From Tubiluchus corallicola (lineage: Eukaryota; Priapulida; Priapulimorpha; Priapulimorphida; Tubiluchidae): 64,000 nt of DNA. The position numbers and the translations under genes are program-made. The notes below the pieces were generated by a model. That model made no database searches and was not told the origin of the DNA. It worked only from the letters and a program-made list of their open reading frames with translations. Positions 1 through 28,486 of the stretch are shown one piece after another (position 1 is the first letter of the stretch; the number at the start of each line of letters is the position of its first letter). The stretch is taken from contig JAQGDQ010000120.1 in NCBI GenBank assembly GCA_030141605.1, positions 522,630-586,629 on the forward strand, read 5' to 3'.

Positions 1-130
1 AATAAACTAGATAAACTAATGAACAATTAAATACGTAATTGCATCACTATTGATAAAATGTTTATAATTTAATAGTAAATTAAAGAACATTAAAAAGTCC
101 AAAATGAGATTTTACAACACGTAAAAACTA

Positions 131-545
131 AAATGGCAGCTCAACAAAGTATGCTATGTAAAAGCAACTTATAGTTTGGAAAAACAAAAATGGAAACTCA
201 ACAATGTCTGCTATTTACAGGCAGCCTTTAGTACAAAAGAAATGAAATGGCCACTCAACAATGTATGTTATTTACTGGCAACCTGTAGTATGGAAAAACT
301 GAATGGTAACTCAACAACAGGTGCTACTCAATGGCAACAGATAGTATGGAATAACTGAAATGGCAGCTTAATGCTGCATGCTGTTTTACTGGCAACCTAT
401 AGTATGGAAAAACTGAAATGGCAACTCAAAAATGTATGCTATTTTTAGTGGCAACCTATAATACCGAAAAGCTGAAATGACAATGTCTATGTATACACTT
501 GCTGGTAATCTACAGTATGAAAAAGAACTGAAATGGCAACCATAT
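131..545. repeat. 57-bp minisatellite, about seven and a quarter units
   Basis: Units begin with AAATGGCAACTCAACAATG-like sequence and end with GGCAACCTATAGTATGGAAA-like sequence. Unit starts fall at about 131, 188, 245, 301, 358, 416, 475 and 531, giving spacings of 56-59 bases. Units differ by roughly 10-30 percent, so it is an old array. Short open frames inside it are by-products of the repeat. Confidence 0.85.
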
Positions 546-1554
546 ACATAGTATTATATCTTTGTTAGACAGATATCAGAGGGCAATCTACGTATCTTAA
601 AACCTAAAATGTTGTTGCAAACCATAAACTACAAAAGCAAGAGCAGAACCTTGCTCTAACAGATCAATTTGTTGGGCGTTTTCGGCTCGGTGCTTTCGAG
701 TAGCCATTACAGGAAATTGTTTCAAGTTTTCGGATTAAACTCAACCGAACATTAGTCACAAACATCTAGACACAGGCTGCACAGTTTGGATTTGCACAGC
801 AAATTATAAATAAATTTGTATAAAGTTAAATAGGATGTTGCTACTTTACTAAACTACTTACAACACAAAATTTTGCTGTACTATATATATAAACAGACTA
901 AATTACACCAATTTTGGGCATAACACACAACAACTATGGCAGCACCCAAGATGTAAACTGTGTAGTTAGGCCGATATCTATAAACACATTAACATGTAAA
1001 CAAGATAATCACTGCATCATTTACAAAAAGAATGATCAAAAATCTATAGATCACACCCACTTGAGCAAACAAGTATTCATCTAACAAAAAAATAACAATA
1101 CAAATTACGCCTATATAAATTAGCACTACTGTATTGTCTTTACAATGATTAACAGAAAAGATGTTTTTTTTATTGATGCTGCAGGGGTTGTAAAATCTCC
1201 ATTTGTCAGAATTACTTGTGTTTAATTGTATATTTTGGTTTATGAAGTATACAGTTGACTAAAAGGTGTTTGATAGAAATTAACTGCTATTTTCTTCAAA
1301 CTGCATTGTGTATTTTGTTAGTTTGTTACTTTATTTAACACTTATGGCCTTAATTACGTTGAATTTTTTAAACTCCACCCATTCTCTCAGCATGTTAGAA
1401 TTTAGGTCATTTGTGAGATCATTTCCTATTTGTCAAAGGGATGCATGTGTTATTAAAAATCAATTATTTAATGTTAATAATGTTTGTCAGACACATCATT
1501 CTTTTTTCAAGTTTGCCAAATTAAAAAAAAAGATAAGTTAATTCATTACTTAAA

Positions 1555-3700
1555 AAATTAATTAAAAACAATAGTGCTTGTACTTTTAAAAGGCTGGTGT
1601 TCTGTGGCAACTGACGATTAACAAGCATTTGGCTGGTTGCAATAATAAACCAACTTTTATAAAGTACAAAGTGGAAATTTCAAATTATATCAATATCTTC
1701 ATCTTATATGAATGTATGTCTAATAAAGATACAAAAATAAGTGTTTTTCAAAAAGCATATCTGTGTCATACTTTCGAAATGTTAATGCCTTACTACGTCA
1801 AAATGCAAAAAGGAAAATGAGAAAGAATGGAAGTGGGAAGGTAGGAATAATATGATATAAAGGAGAAGTAAAGAGAAAATATCATATGCTTCCTGTTGTT
1901 GAAGAGCAGCCTTAGATGAAAGATATATTACAAAGTGTAGAAACTCGTGATTTTACATTTTTTAACAAACATTAATTACTATATATATATATAGTGAGAC
2001 CCAGTGAGACCACAAGTAAACTTTTTTCATGATGCATACAATAATGAGACTACAAGCAAATTTTAGTTGCATGATAATTATAAAAGCTTTTAACTAAACA
2101 ATTAGGAAGAAACGAATCCACAAACAGATTTCTTCTAATTCATGCCAGGAAAAATTCTGCTGCACAAAGACATTTAACATTTGTTCGAAAGTCAGCATTT
2201 CAAAACAAATTCGTCAGACATGAATATCAATATTTTGTGTCCATTTAAAAAAAACAAGCTGCTTAATTAATTAAGAGACTAATTTAACATTAGTCTAATA
2301 CTAATCTTTGTATTTTAGAAGATCAGTGTTCAGTGGCAACTATTCATTTCAAGTATTTAATAAGCATTTGTCCGGTACAATAAAGGAGTAACTTTGAAAG
2401 TACACAGAGAAAGTTTACTACTAAATTTCGTAAGTGCGCTGAAGTGTTAAAAATTTCAAATTACATCAATACTTTCAGTTTATTTGAATGTATTTTTAAT
2501 AAAGATACGACATAATTCTTGTAGCGTTATCTGAAAACCATATCACCTTTTAAAGTTCTCCATACTACGCAAAAAAGGAAAAAGTTTAAAGAATAAAAGA
2601 AAAGGAGAAAGAAAAGAGGCGTAACAAAGGAAGAGGCGGTTAAAGAAAAAAAGGGGAATTATAATATTATGCTTCTATTGTTGAAAAATAACAAGAGTAA
2701 TTTATTTAGACAGAACATGGAAAGTGAAACACTTTGCACATTTAAAAGACCTGCAATAATTAATATTTTGTGCAGGTTATTATAACAGAAGAGGAGTTGT
2801 CATTCTGTACGTAGACGCCACTTCCCAAGAAGATTTTATTAAGGTATGATAGTTTTAAGTTCCAATAATGCTGAAGATAACTTTTGTGATTTTTTTCTGA
2901 CAATCTACATATAGGTTTTTTTTCTAATTCAAGCCAGAAAAACTTCCATGAAATCTTTGGACAAAAATATTTGATGTTATGATAATAGTCACTATTTCAA
3001 AACAAATTTATTACACATCTCCAACAACTATGTTAATTTTTGGCAATTTCTAAAAGAAAAATTTGCTAATTAATTAGTTAAAAGACAAATTTAAAACAGC
3101 CATGTTTGAATTTTAGCAGAATAATGTTCCATAGCTACTGATCATACAGATAGCTTAATAAGCATACGTCAGATAGCAACTAATAATGGACCAACTTTCA
3201 AAGTGCAAAGTAAAAATTCATGTTTAAATTTCACAAGTGCAAGATAGGTTGTAACAATTTAAATTGTCAAATGTTTTTTAATAAGAAAGGTATAACAAAA
3301 CTTCTGACAGCATTATCTGAAACTAACGTACATCACATTTTTTATCTTTTAACATAATACTACATAGAAAAAAGTGAACAAAAAGGAAAGGCAAAGAAAG
3401 AGGAAAGGAGATGGAAAAGGAAACAGTTTTATTGCCTTGTATTGCCAAAAATAACATTAGTGGTTTATTTACAAAGCACATGAAAATTGAAATCCTCCGC
3501 ATGTATAAAAGACTTACAATAACTTGAATTTTGCGCAGTTATTATAACAGTCATGCAGTCATCTTTCTGTACATAGATGTCACTTCTTAATACATAAACT
3601 GGATATATCTTTAAGTTTTTACATATCTTTCTGGCAATCCATAAATAGATTTTTTTTCAATTTCTCAATGAAGATAAAAAATTATAATGTCTTCTGATTA
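1555..3700. repeat. Kilobase-scale tandem repeat block, three diverged units
   Basis: A marker segment (TTAGAAGATCAGTGTTCAGT-like, then GGCAAC, then TAAGCATTTG, then ACCAACTTT-AAAGT) occurs at about 1585, 2318 and 3115. Each copy is followed by a purine-rich AAGGAGAAAGAAAAGAGG-like stretch (about 1810, 2590, 3370). Spacing is about 730-800 bases. Copies are strongly diverged, with indels. Confidence 0.65.
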
Positions 3701-4009
3701 CACTTTTTGAATAGTGATTATAGCTAAAAGACAATTAAGCTAAAACGCCTTAGCAGAAATTATTATTACTGGTTTCATAATTAGTTGACATTTTTTCTTA
3801 TTGCTAAAATCTAAAACGTTTTTACACAAGCTTACCTGTCACTTTAGAAAATTTAATATGAATACTGCTTTTGAAAAATAATAGTAGTACTATACACTAA
3901 AAGCAATTTATTTCTATAAAAATAACAGTCTTTAATTTTTCCATTATCCAAGCACTAATCTCACAATGTATCAGTATTCTTTTTTTGTAAATTTTATGTA
4001 ATATATCTA

Positions 4010-5105
4010 TTTTAAATATTTGCCATTAGCTTAAAAAATATTAGATACTAAACACTTACGAGTATTTAATATTGTACTTTATAGATCAAATGATAGTAAT
4101 CACTTGACATTTTGTTATAGTTTTCATTACAGTCAGATTTATCAACCAATAATTTTGTATTAGAATGTACTTTTGTTGGATTATTCCTACTTTCTTATAG
4201 TACTTACATTCTGTAAAACACTATGCAGATGTAACATTTTCCAGTCTTTGTCTTTAATGATTTGATTTTGTATGTCTTAAATAAACTGCAATAATTCTGG
4301 TATCTATTCAATGACATTAGTATACTTTATTTAAAAGAACAATTGATTTCCTCATCGTTGGTTTATCATTTCTTCCTAATTATATAGTTAAAAGCTTTTA
4401 AAATTATCAGACAACTAAAATTTATTTGTAGTATATTGTATGCACTTTTTTGCAATCACATTGGCTGTTGCAAATTTTTAACCCTATTTTTAAAACACCT
4501 TTATTGGAAATGCTGAAAAATACTTTTTGGGAATTTCATGTAATATACCCAATTTAAACATTCGCCATTAACTTGAAAAATATTGAGGACTTACTAAACA
4601 CCAAACAAGTACTTAATATTGCACTTTTTAGACAAATCATAATAATTACTGCTACCACGTGCCCTCACAATAACTTTTTTGTTTTACTTTTTATTATTGT
4701 CAAATTTATCAACCAATAATTTAAGTATTAGTTTGCTGTTTAGTTGGATTATTCCTAGTTTCTTACTGTAATTACATTCTGTAAAACACTATGCACCTGT
4801 AACTTCTTGCAATCTTTGTCTTTTATGTTTTGATTTTGCAGGTTTTAAAGATATAAGCTACAATAATTCTGGTAACTATTTAATGTATTCAGTATGCTTC
4901 ATGTAAAATAATAATAGATTTCTTCATCGTAGATTACCATTTCTTCCTAATTGTATAGTTAAAAGCTTTTATAATTATCAGACAACTAAAATTTGCTAGT
5001 AATATATTGTATGCATCATGAAAAAAAATTACTTGCAGTCTCATTGAGTTTTACAAATTTTTAAACTCTATTTTTAAAGCACCCTTATTGGAAATTAAAA
5101 AAAAT
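4010..5105. repeat. Pair of diverged direct repeats, inverted relative to the block on the left
   Basis: Segments 4010-4515 and 4545-5105 resemble each other along their length (for example GCCATTAGCTT/GCCATTAACTT, then CTTCCTAATTATATAGTTAAA/CTTCCTAATTGTATAGTTAAA, then TTATTGGAAAT). The stretch 4930-5050 is also close to the reverse complement of 1995-2120 (shared AGCTTTTATAATTATCAGA-like core). Left and right blocks therefore form one inverted arrangement. Confidence 0.65.
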
Positions 5106-8100
5106 GCTTTTTGGAAATTTAAATAAAGATATTGTTCATGTGCTGACTTTGATTAACAAATATGTGATTGAAGAAACAATTCATAAAAGCATATCAATAC
5201 AACTTATGATTGATTGGCTACATGCCCATAACTTTTAATGATATATTTTTAAGAAAAGGTGCAAAAAATAATACTTCTGTTGATTTCCAATTTAATTTTA
5301 TTCTGATAAACTATTTTTAATTAAATTAAATAATTTCAATTTCGTTTTAAATTTTTCATTAGGAACCACACAACTTATGGAAAGTTACCATGATATTGCT
5401 TGTTAAAGTCTCCAGTTGTAAAAATTAATTGAAAAGTCAATGTATACATGTTCACGCCTTGCTAACTTTGTTTGATAACAGCTTACACTGTGCTTACTAC
5501 AGAATATGTCACGAAAATATTAATGCGCTTATGTACGTATAAGAAATTAATGAAGTGCAAGCGAATGTAAATCAAATTTAATTAATTGATGATAAAGGAT
5601 AGTAGTAGTATCAAACAACCTAAAATGTGTAGTTATGTTTTTGCCACTAAAATTGATATAATACACCAAATATCTACTCCACAAGATGGCTGCCAATATT
5701 CAGTCAGCGAGACCATGCGAAAAAGAACATGAGAAATGCCGAAACGTCTACCAAGTGGCAAATAATATCGAATGTTAGGAAACAAAGTTAGAAGAAGAAG
5801 GTGTGAATCGCTAAGGTAGGAAAACCAATTGTGATTTCTTTCACAACTCCATAACAATTGATATTCACTACCAAAACAAAACACACAGAGCACCACACTG
5901 ATCCAGATATCGAGAAGCCTGATGATACGAAAAAACTTTCCAGACAACACCGATGGCGGAGAAGCCACAGATGGCTCAAAGCACAGCAAAAACTACACTG
6001 AACATTCAGCCTTCACTTTATGTGTCAAAAGAACACACACAGCTAGATTAGTTCTAAAGAAAAAGCCTCAAAATCCTGTCGTAACGACAAATTTAAGCAC
6101 AGAAAGTGAAACTGTTAATCTGGAAACTCCAGCTTGAGGCAGACAGACAGTTTCTACGCAGCAAAGGTACAGAGTATAGAAAAGAAGTATTGGATCAATG
6201 ATTTGCTAGGCTGCTGCTGCTGCCTACTCGGCTTCAGCAGAACTCCTACATGCGCAGCAGACGAATGACGACATAGATTTAAAATGTTATGAAATCTTTC
6301 AAACTCGAAGCCTCGCCATCACGCGGATTACTTCAATAACAATGAAACTTTACAAGCCATAAAATTTGCTTGTCCAACAGACAGAAAACTAGTATCAATT
6401 CCAATAGAAGACAAAGTAATAGGTCTGAAATGCAAAAAAACTGGCGACTTCCTTCAATGATCAATAAGTGTAAGAAATGTAACAGCTTCACCTTTCAAAA
6501 ACAGTGGTGAATTTTGCAAGTGGCAAATGAATGAATTGGAAAATTTTAGATGAAAACTTGTACCAGAGAGATGGCGCAAAAGTGAGTCAATCTTCAGAAA
6601 TCAAGTTTCAACAAATGTCGACTGTGAAAGCACGGTACGATTAAAAAATAATAAAATCTAAAAGGTAACCATAAAATTACACCTAATGGTTTAAAGGAAA
6701 TTTATAGTTCTGCTTTAACTACATCGTTAAAATGCAATTCTAAAGACAAAACAAAATCACAGTAATCATAACCACATACAATCATAACATCTTTAGATAT
6801 TTTACAGCCTTGTTTATAATAATTGAACCAAGTACAATAAAATGTATTTATAGTATAAACATAATTTGTTGCACCCATTAAATAAAACAAATTTAGATGA
6901 ACTATGCAAAATACAAATTACAGCAAAAATGAAGGAAATTACAAGTAGTAATAAAAGTTAGAAGCTTTTGCTTATTCCTGTGAATAAACATTAAAATGTT
7001 AGAAGAATTAACCAAAGATATTAGCACAACCCATAGTTTCATTTGTTTTTTAAGAAATTTACAAGTTTACAAGTTTACAAAAATAAAAAAACAGCCAAAA
7101 ATCTACAGGATATGCCTAATATAATTGATGCAATAATTATAATCCTTGTTTTCAAAGCTCGTATGTATGATAGGCTTTCTAGCTAATTAGAATTTACCAA
7201 AATATTATGATACCGAGGTAGTCAGACAAAGAACTGCAATTAACAATAGCTTGAACAAACACAAGCAAATGTATATTTTGTAACGTCCCAGTAACACAAT
7301 AATACATACTGATCTTAATAACTAGTACGGTTTGCACAATAACTTTTATGAGAATGCAAACACCCTTTAATGAAATACAGAGCATACTACAGTTCAACAA
7401 CATTCATGCTTATAATTTAAAGTGTTTGCTGAGAGGGAACATGACCTTTGAAATTTAATGTGCCGTAGCAGTTCTCAAATGAAACAAGTTTTCTGAAAAC
7501 TCGTTCCCTGCGACTGTACTGTTTTAATTAACTGTTTATTACCTTTTCCTCATTTGCATCGTGACTATGAGCTTGCCACTTACCTGTACTATTTTTGTCA
7601 TTCAGTATCATTTAAGATTACTGATTAAAAACTTTTCAAGTAAAAGTAGCTAAACAGAATTTGGCCACCCTTCCATGGCATCCTCACAGACCTGTACAAA
7701 CATGGAACTTCACTGTATGACTTGCAAAGATAAAAATTTACGTAACGGTGTGTCTCAACAAACCATTTTCTGCGGTAGATATAGGGTGAAATAGCCTTTG
7801 AGATCAGTAATGAAAGTAGAATATTTAGTTTTTGCTGTTAATTTCACCTTCCTTTCTTTTGGGTGGGTTTTGTAATTCTTCGTTCAAGGCACATTTTTAA
7901 TTTATAGTAAGCAATGACATAGAATTTTGGTGTTACCCTACTGATCTATTGCTAATGCACAATGTTTATGTTGCATTCTCTCAATATCTGCATTGCAGAG
8001 TTGTACAGTTACAAGGAAATTAGTTAAATATGAGAGACAATGTATTGATACAGACACTGCTTTTTTATTTCAGTGAATCAAAGTGAATATAGCCAATGGA

Positions 8101-8245
8101 AACAACTTCTGCAGATGCAACTTAAAACGAGCAGTCAGAAAAGTTTGTGTACGTGTGCATCTGTGTGGACGCAGTGGAAACGTGGCCCTAAATTGCAAAT
8201 CACATATAGTACTAGGCAGCCATATATTATGTTGCATTATGTTTC

Positions 8246-8276
<31 letters not shown>

Positions 8277-8281
8277 ATATA
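8246..8281. repeat. (TA)n(TG)n microsatellite
   Basis: About nine TA units followed by eight TG units and a short TA tail. A compound dinucleotide repeat without coding content. Confidence 0.9.
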
Positions 8282-10456
8282 CATTTTTAAATGTAGAACA
8301 AAGCATGTAATATGCAGACAGAACAAATTTTCGTAATTAATGATTCTGATAAATAAATAATGCAAGATACTTAATTAAAAACAACATTTTTTTGTTTTTC
8401 TGGAGCAACACTATGCAGATTTCATATTCCCAAGCTCTTTATATTGTAAAAGGATTCTTCAAAAATAGATGAAAGAATTTGAGATCTTGAACCTGTGAGG
8501 TTGCAACATTTGAAAAGTCGTTCACTGGGCATTGATTCATACCAGATTATGCATTTACAGTTTGCAAACACAATGAAAATGCACACATCTGATATGAAGC
8601 ATTGTCCACACTTCAACATCTCCTGATACATCGTCCAGTTTTGCTTTCCAAAGTGTAGCATAATCCTTGTATACTCTCTTGGTATGCTATTTCAGTATAA
8701 TGCAAAAATTGAGGTATATTTTAGCAGGTATACCAATTATCCTCAACAGTTTAGCTGCTTTAGCAGGCATACAAGTTGTTCTCTTGAAACAGCCTAATTA
8801 CACATTATTAAAAATTATACATATCAAGTTACAAACAGTAAAAACTAATTGTTCACATTATTCTCTGTACTTTTAGATATTAATATTTACCTTAGAGCAA
8901 TAAGACAGATGTAACCACTGCATATGCAACCGAGATGCCACCTGTGTTCACAAGTCAAAGAAAAAGGTGATCACAGCATGGTTCCCTGTTCCATACCAGT
9001 ACCAGTCATAATGACAAAACATCCTCAACTACACTGCTCAATACCTAGGCAGAGGTGCAATATGAAAAGTTTCATTTCAGTCTTAGTGAGCTTACAAGTA
9101 CTTTTATTAAATTGTTTATAAATTGTTATTAAATCTAGCTCCATACACACACTCTACATTATTTTAAGTTAGTACCAAGAAGGTACATTATACCAAGAAG
9201 TACCACAACAAGATCATGATAGGTCCAAAACAAACTTTGTTACTTACATTTGTACGGGTTATCGTGTTTTTGTTTAGATTTACAAAGTGATCTATAGAAA
9301 GTCTTAGCAAATGTACTGCACTTTTTGGTTTGGTTATTTTAGTATGATATGTATGCTACATTGCCCCTAAAATAAGGTTAAAAATTTGCCTGTACTAATT
9401 ACTTTACCATATTTTTGGACTGGGTCAACCACTTAAGAGAGTCAAGATACTAATGCTAATTCAATGCTAACTGTTAAGACACTAGTGATGACATTCATGA
9501 CCTTTTAATATAAAATCAGCTGCACAAATCAAGATTCAAGTATGATATGAAAAGCTATTCTTGGCAAGCAGACATAGAAAAACTTGAAAGCAAAACAAAA
9601 ACCAAGATAAAACTCACAAAATAGTCATCCCTGAAAAACTAGAGCATCAGTAATCCTAACAAATAATAAAATATTACCAGTTATTTGCTGTTCTAATCTT
9701 AAAATTATTCTAATTGAAAAATTAAGCAATAAAATATAGCGACTACACATAATCACGCTGAGAAGCAAAGGAATTCAAGCAACAAAGGAAGCAGAATAGA
9801 AGCTGAGTTGCACTGCTGGTTAGCAATATTGAAGATCATACCTCACATGACAGTGGTAATGGTATGCTATATGCTTTTAAGTACAACACGATAACATGCC
9901 ATACTCTGTCAGGAACGTGCTACCACCTGGAATCAGTGCTAATGTGTGCTTGTAACAGGTTGTCCACTAAAATACTGAAAGTTTTATAACTTGTTCTCAA
10001 ACTTAAAGATACAAAGGATAGACAATTTTTGTACCTGGAGAGAATTCCTGGCATTTCTGATGCTTAACTACAGAACCTTTTAAAAGCAAACTAAATGACA
10101 CATGCTAAAGCAGCAATAGGTCTTTGAATGTCTGTAAAATATCAAGCTGCTCAAGCTGTGGTGACTAGGCAAACAAAAACAAAGACATATGATTAACTTT
10201 ACAATGTTAGAAAGAAAACTGCAGGAAAGGCGGATAGTCTGCTATCATGTGTGAAACAGTTATTGACCCTCCAATTATGTTAGTGCTTAGTCTTGTGCTT
10301 CATCAATAAGTAAATTCCCTTGTTACAAATTGATTGCTAATTCGGTTTCACAGACAGTAATAAGTGCTGAACGGAATCAGTTTGCAGAGCAACCAACACC
10401 AAACTACTGAAGGACTAAAATCAGACTAATGTAGTCGTGATGTTCTTGCCACTTAC

Positions 10457-26896
<16,440 letters not shown>

Positions 26897-27116
26897 GATG
26901 GTTGTGTGTTGTAAACAACCTGGCGCATATAACTGAAAGCAAATTTTTGACTTTTAACACTCAGCAAAAGTTTTCGCGAGAAATTTTCTTTATATTTAAC
27001 CACGCACGATATACTAGAGCACCGTGTGGTTGTACAGATTTACACTTTGTTATTAAATTCATAAACGGTTACATACATATAATATTGGGTCACATATGCC
27101 TGGAGAAAAAAAATCG

Positions 27117-27124
27117 TGACGTCA
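27117..27124. promoter_or_regulatory. Consensus CRE palindrome upstream of RPB8
   Basis: A perfect TGACGTCA, the binding site of CREB/ATF factors, sits 221 bases upstream of the RPB8 start codon, in the gap between RPB8 and ASCC3. Position and perfect match fit a proximal promoter element. Occupancy is inferred. Confidence 0.45.
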
Positions 27125-27157
27125 TTTCAGAAGCTTACACGTTTTTCCGTCTTGTTG

Positions 27158-27166
27158 CGCCATCTT
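27158..27166 (-). promoter_or_regulatory. YY1-type AAGATGGCG motif upstream of RPB8
   Basis: On the RPB8 strand this reads AAGATGGCG, the core of the YY1 motif common near transcription starts of animal housekeeping genes. It lies about 260 bases 5' of the start codon and 34 bases from the CRE. It could mark the transcription start region. Confidence 0.4.
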
Positions 27167-27914
27167 TTATTTGATTTTTCACTTAAAATACCAATATTTA
27201 TATTGTAACATCACAATTTTATTTTTCGGAAAAAAAAATTATTATCGCACCTGATTTTATCTTTTTCAAAAATTCCAAAATTAAAAACTCAATATTTGTG
27301 GGCGAGCTGTACTTCTGTTACACATGTTCTTACCGACAACAAATTGTGCAGAAACAACTTGTATTATTTAAAAAAGTTTTTTTAATCACCCATAATTTAT
27401 GTTCAGAAATTTTATGACCTCTTATAATTAACAATGATGATACTGAAATAAAACAGTAAATTTGCTTTAGTACCACAATAAGAAGTTACATGGAAAAAGT
27501 TTAGTAATAAGACATTAAACAACAACAGTGCAGATTATTGCTAAATAAAAAACTTTCTGATGAAAATAAAGCATTCATCACCAGGATTAAACAAAGCAAC
27601 AACAATCATTGCACGATGGTAAAAATCACAGTTAACTGAAGTGAAAAATCACTCTAGCATGTTTTATGGCTTTGCGTTGTAACTAAGCGGTCCAAATCCA
27701 TTCCAAGTTTTTCATACGTGTATTTCCCATTTTTTACGCTTGGTTTCACAATTCAGTTAAGTGTAATTTGTACTATCATTAATAATAATCTTGACATTGT
27801 AAGATTATAAATAGCTAACGAATCATTGCAACTCGTTTTTTGCTACTTTTAACAGCATAATGTCATCATATTAGCTAAACCAAATATGTACTGCTGTTGA
27901 TGAGTTCTTTGCAG

Positions 27915-28070
27915 TTGAGATGCAAGTACATTGGGGAAAGAGTTGACCACATAGTGACAAAGAGTATCCAGCAGCCAAAGTTAACAACACTAGACCGGGT
28001 TAATAAACAGATCGATGGTCATGCCAAGAAAATCGCTGGTCGTGATTTCACTTGCCACAATTCTGTTTGA
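27915..28070 (+). other. Unrecognised coding-like exon, plus strand
   Basis: After a good acceptor (GAGTTCTTTGCAG) a 51-codon frame runs to TGA: it starts LRCKYIGERVDHIV and ends KKIAGRDFTCHNSV. Composition is balanced and protein-like (basic, two cysteines, few low-complexity residues), unlike the surrounding A+T-rich spacer frames. No upstream partner exon or protein family is recognised. It could be a terminal exon, a gene remnant or a chance frame. Confidence 0.25.
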
Positions 28071-28486
28071 GGGAGAATCTGGACATCCAAACGTGGCTAA
28101 AACACCTTTGCCAGTTTAGTATTTTAGCTCAAAAATTATCCTTTAAAATGATGTATGTGTCAGTCTTGCCGCAGCTGGCACACATTATGTGCGCTTTGTT
28201 GCTGCGTGCTGGATATTGGAATGCACTATGCAAAGCAGTACAAAAAATATGCACATTCAATTATTTCAAACACAGTACACCACCTAGACACCTTTAGCGA
28301 TATCACAATAAATAACAAAATATCACTTTTAGACAAAAATTACCCAAAATCTCAGTTTTCCAACATAGCTGAGTAGTTCTACAGAAACCAATAATCCAAC
28401 AAACCATGTGCTTTCTTTCCCATGTAAATGAAACACTGCTTTCCATGGACTCTGTTAATATTATTGTTTGCATGATCTCTATGCTG

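Larger units (their letters stand above)
1..10456. other. RPB8 intron 3 or 3' flank, repeat-rich, no gene recognised
   Basis: Apart from the minisatellite, the kilobase repeat blocks and a microsatellite at 8246-8281, I see no exon with convincing homology on either strand. The missing last RPB8 exon was looked for and not found. A short coding-like remnant at 6322-6462 is treated under findings. Confidence 0.6.
26897..28486. other. Intergenic space between ASCC3 3' end and RPB8 5' end
   Basis: A 1.6 kb gap between two minus-strand genes. It holds candidate RPB8 promoter motifs at 27117-27166 and an unexplained plus-strand coding-like exon at 27915-28070. I could not pick out a convincing ASCC3 polyadenylation signal close to the stop codon. 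Confidence 0.6.

Noticed and set aside
5633-5989. 118-codon minus-strand open frame
   Set aside because: Composition rich in F, L, S and C looks like the antisense of a decayed plus-strand sequence; no homology recognised.
28052-28376. Two overlapping plus-strand frames downstream of the coding-like exon at 27915
   Set aside because: Neither continues the 27915 frame, one begins at a non-ATG codon, and no family is recognised.
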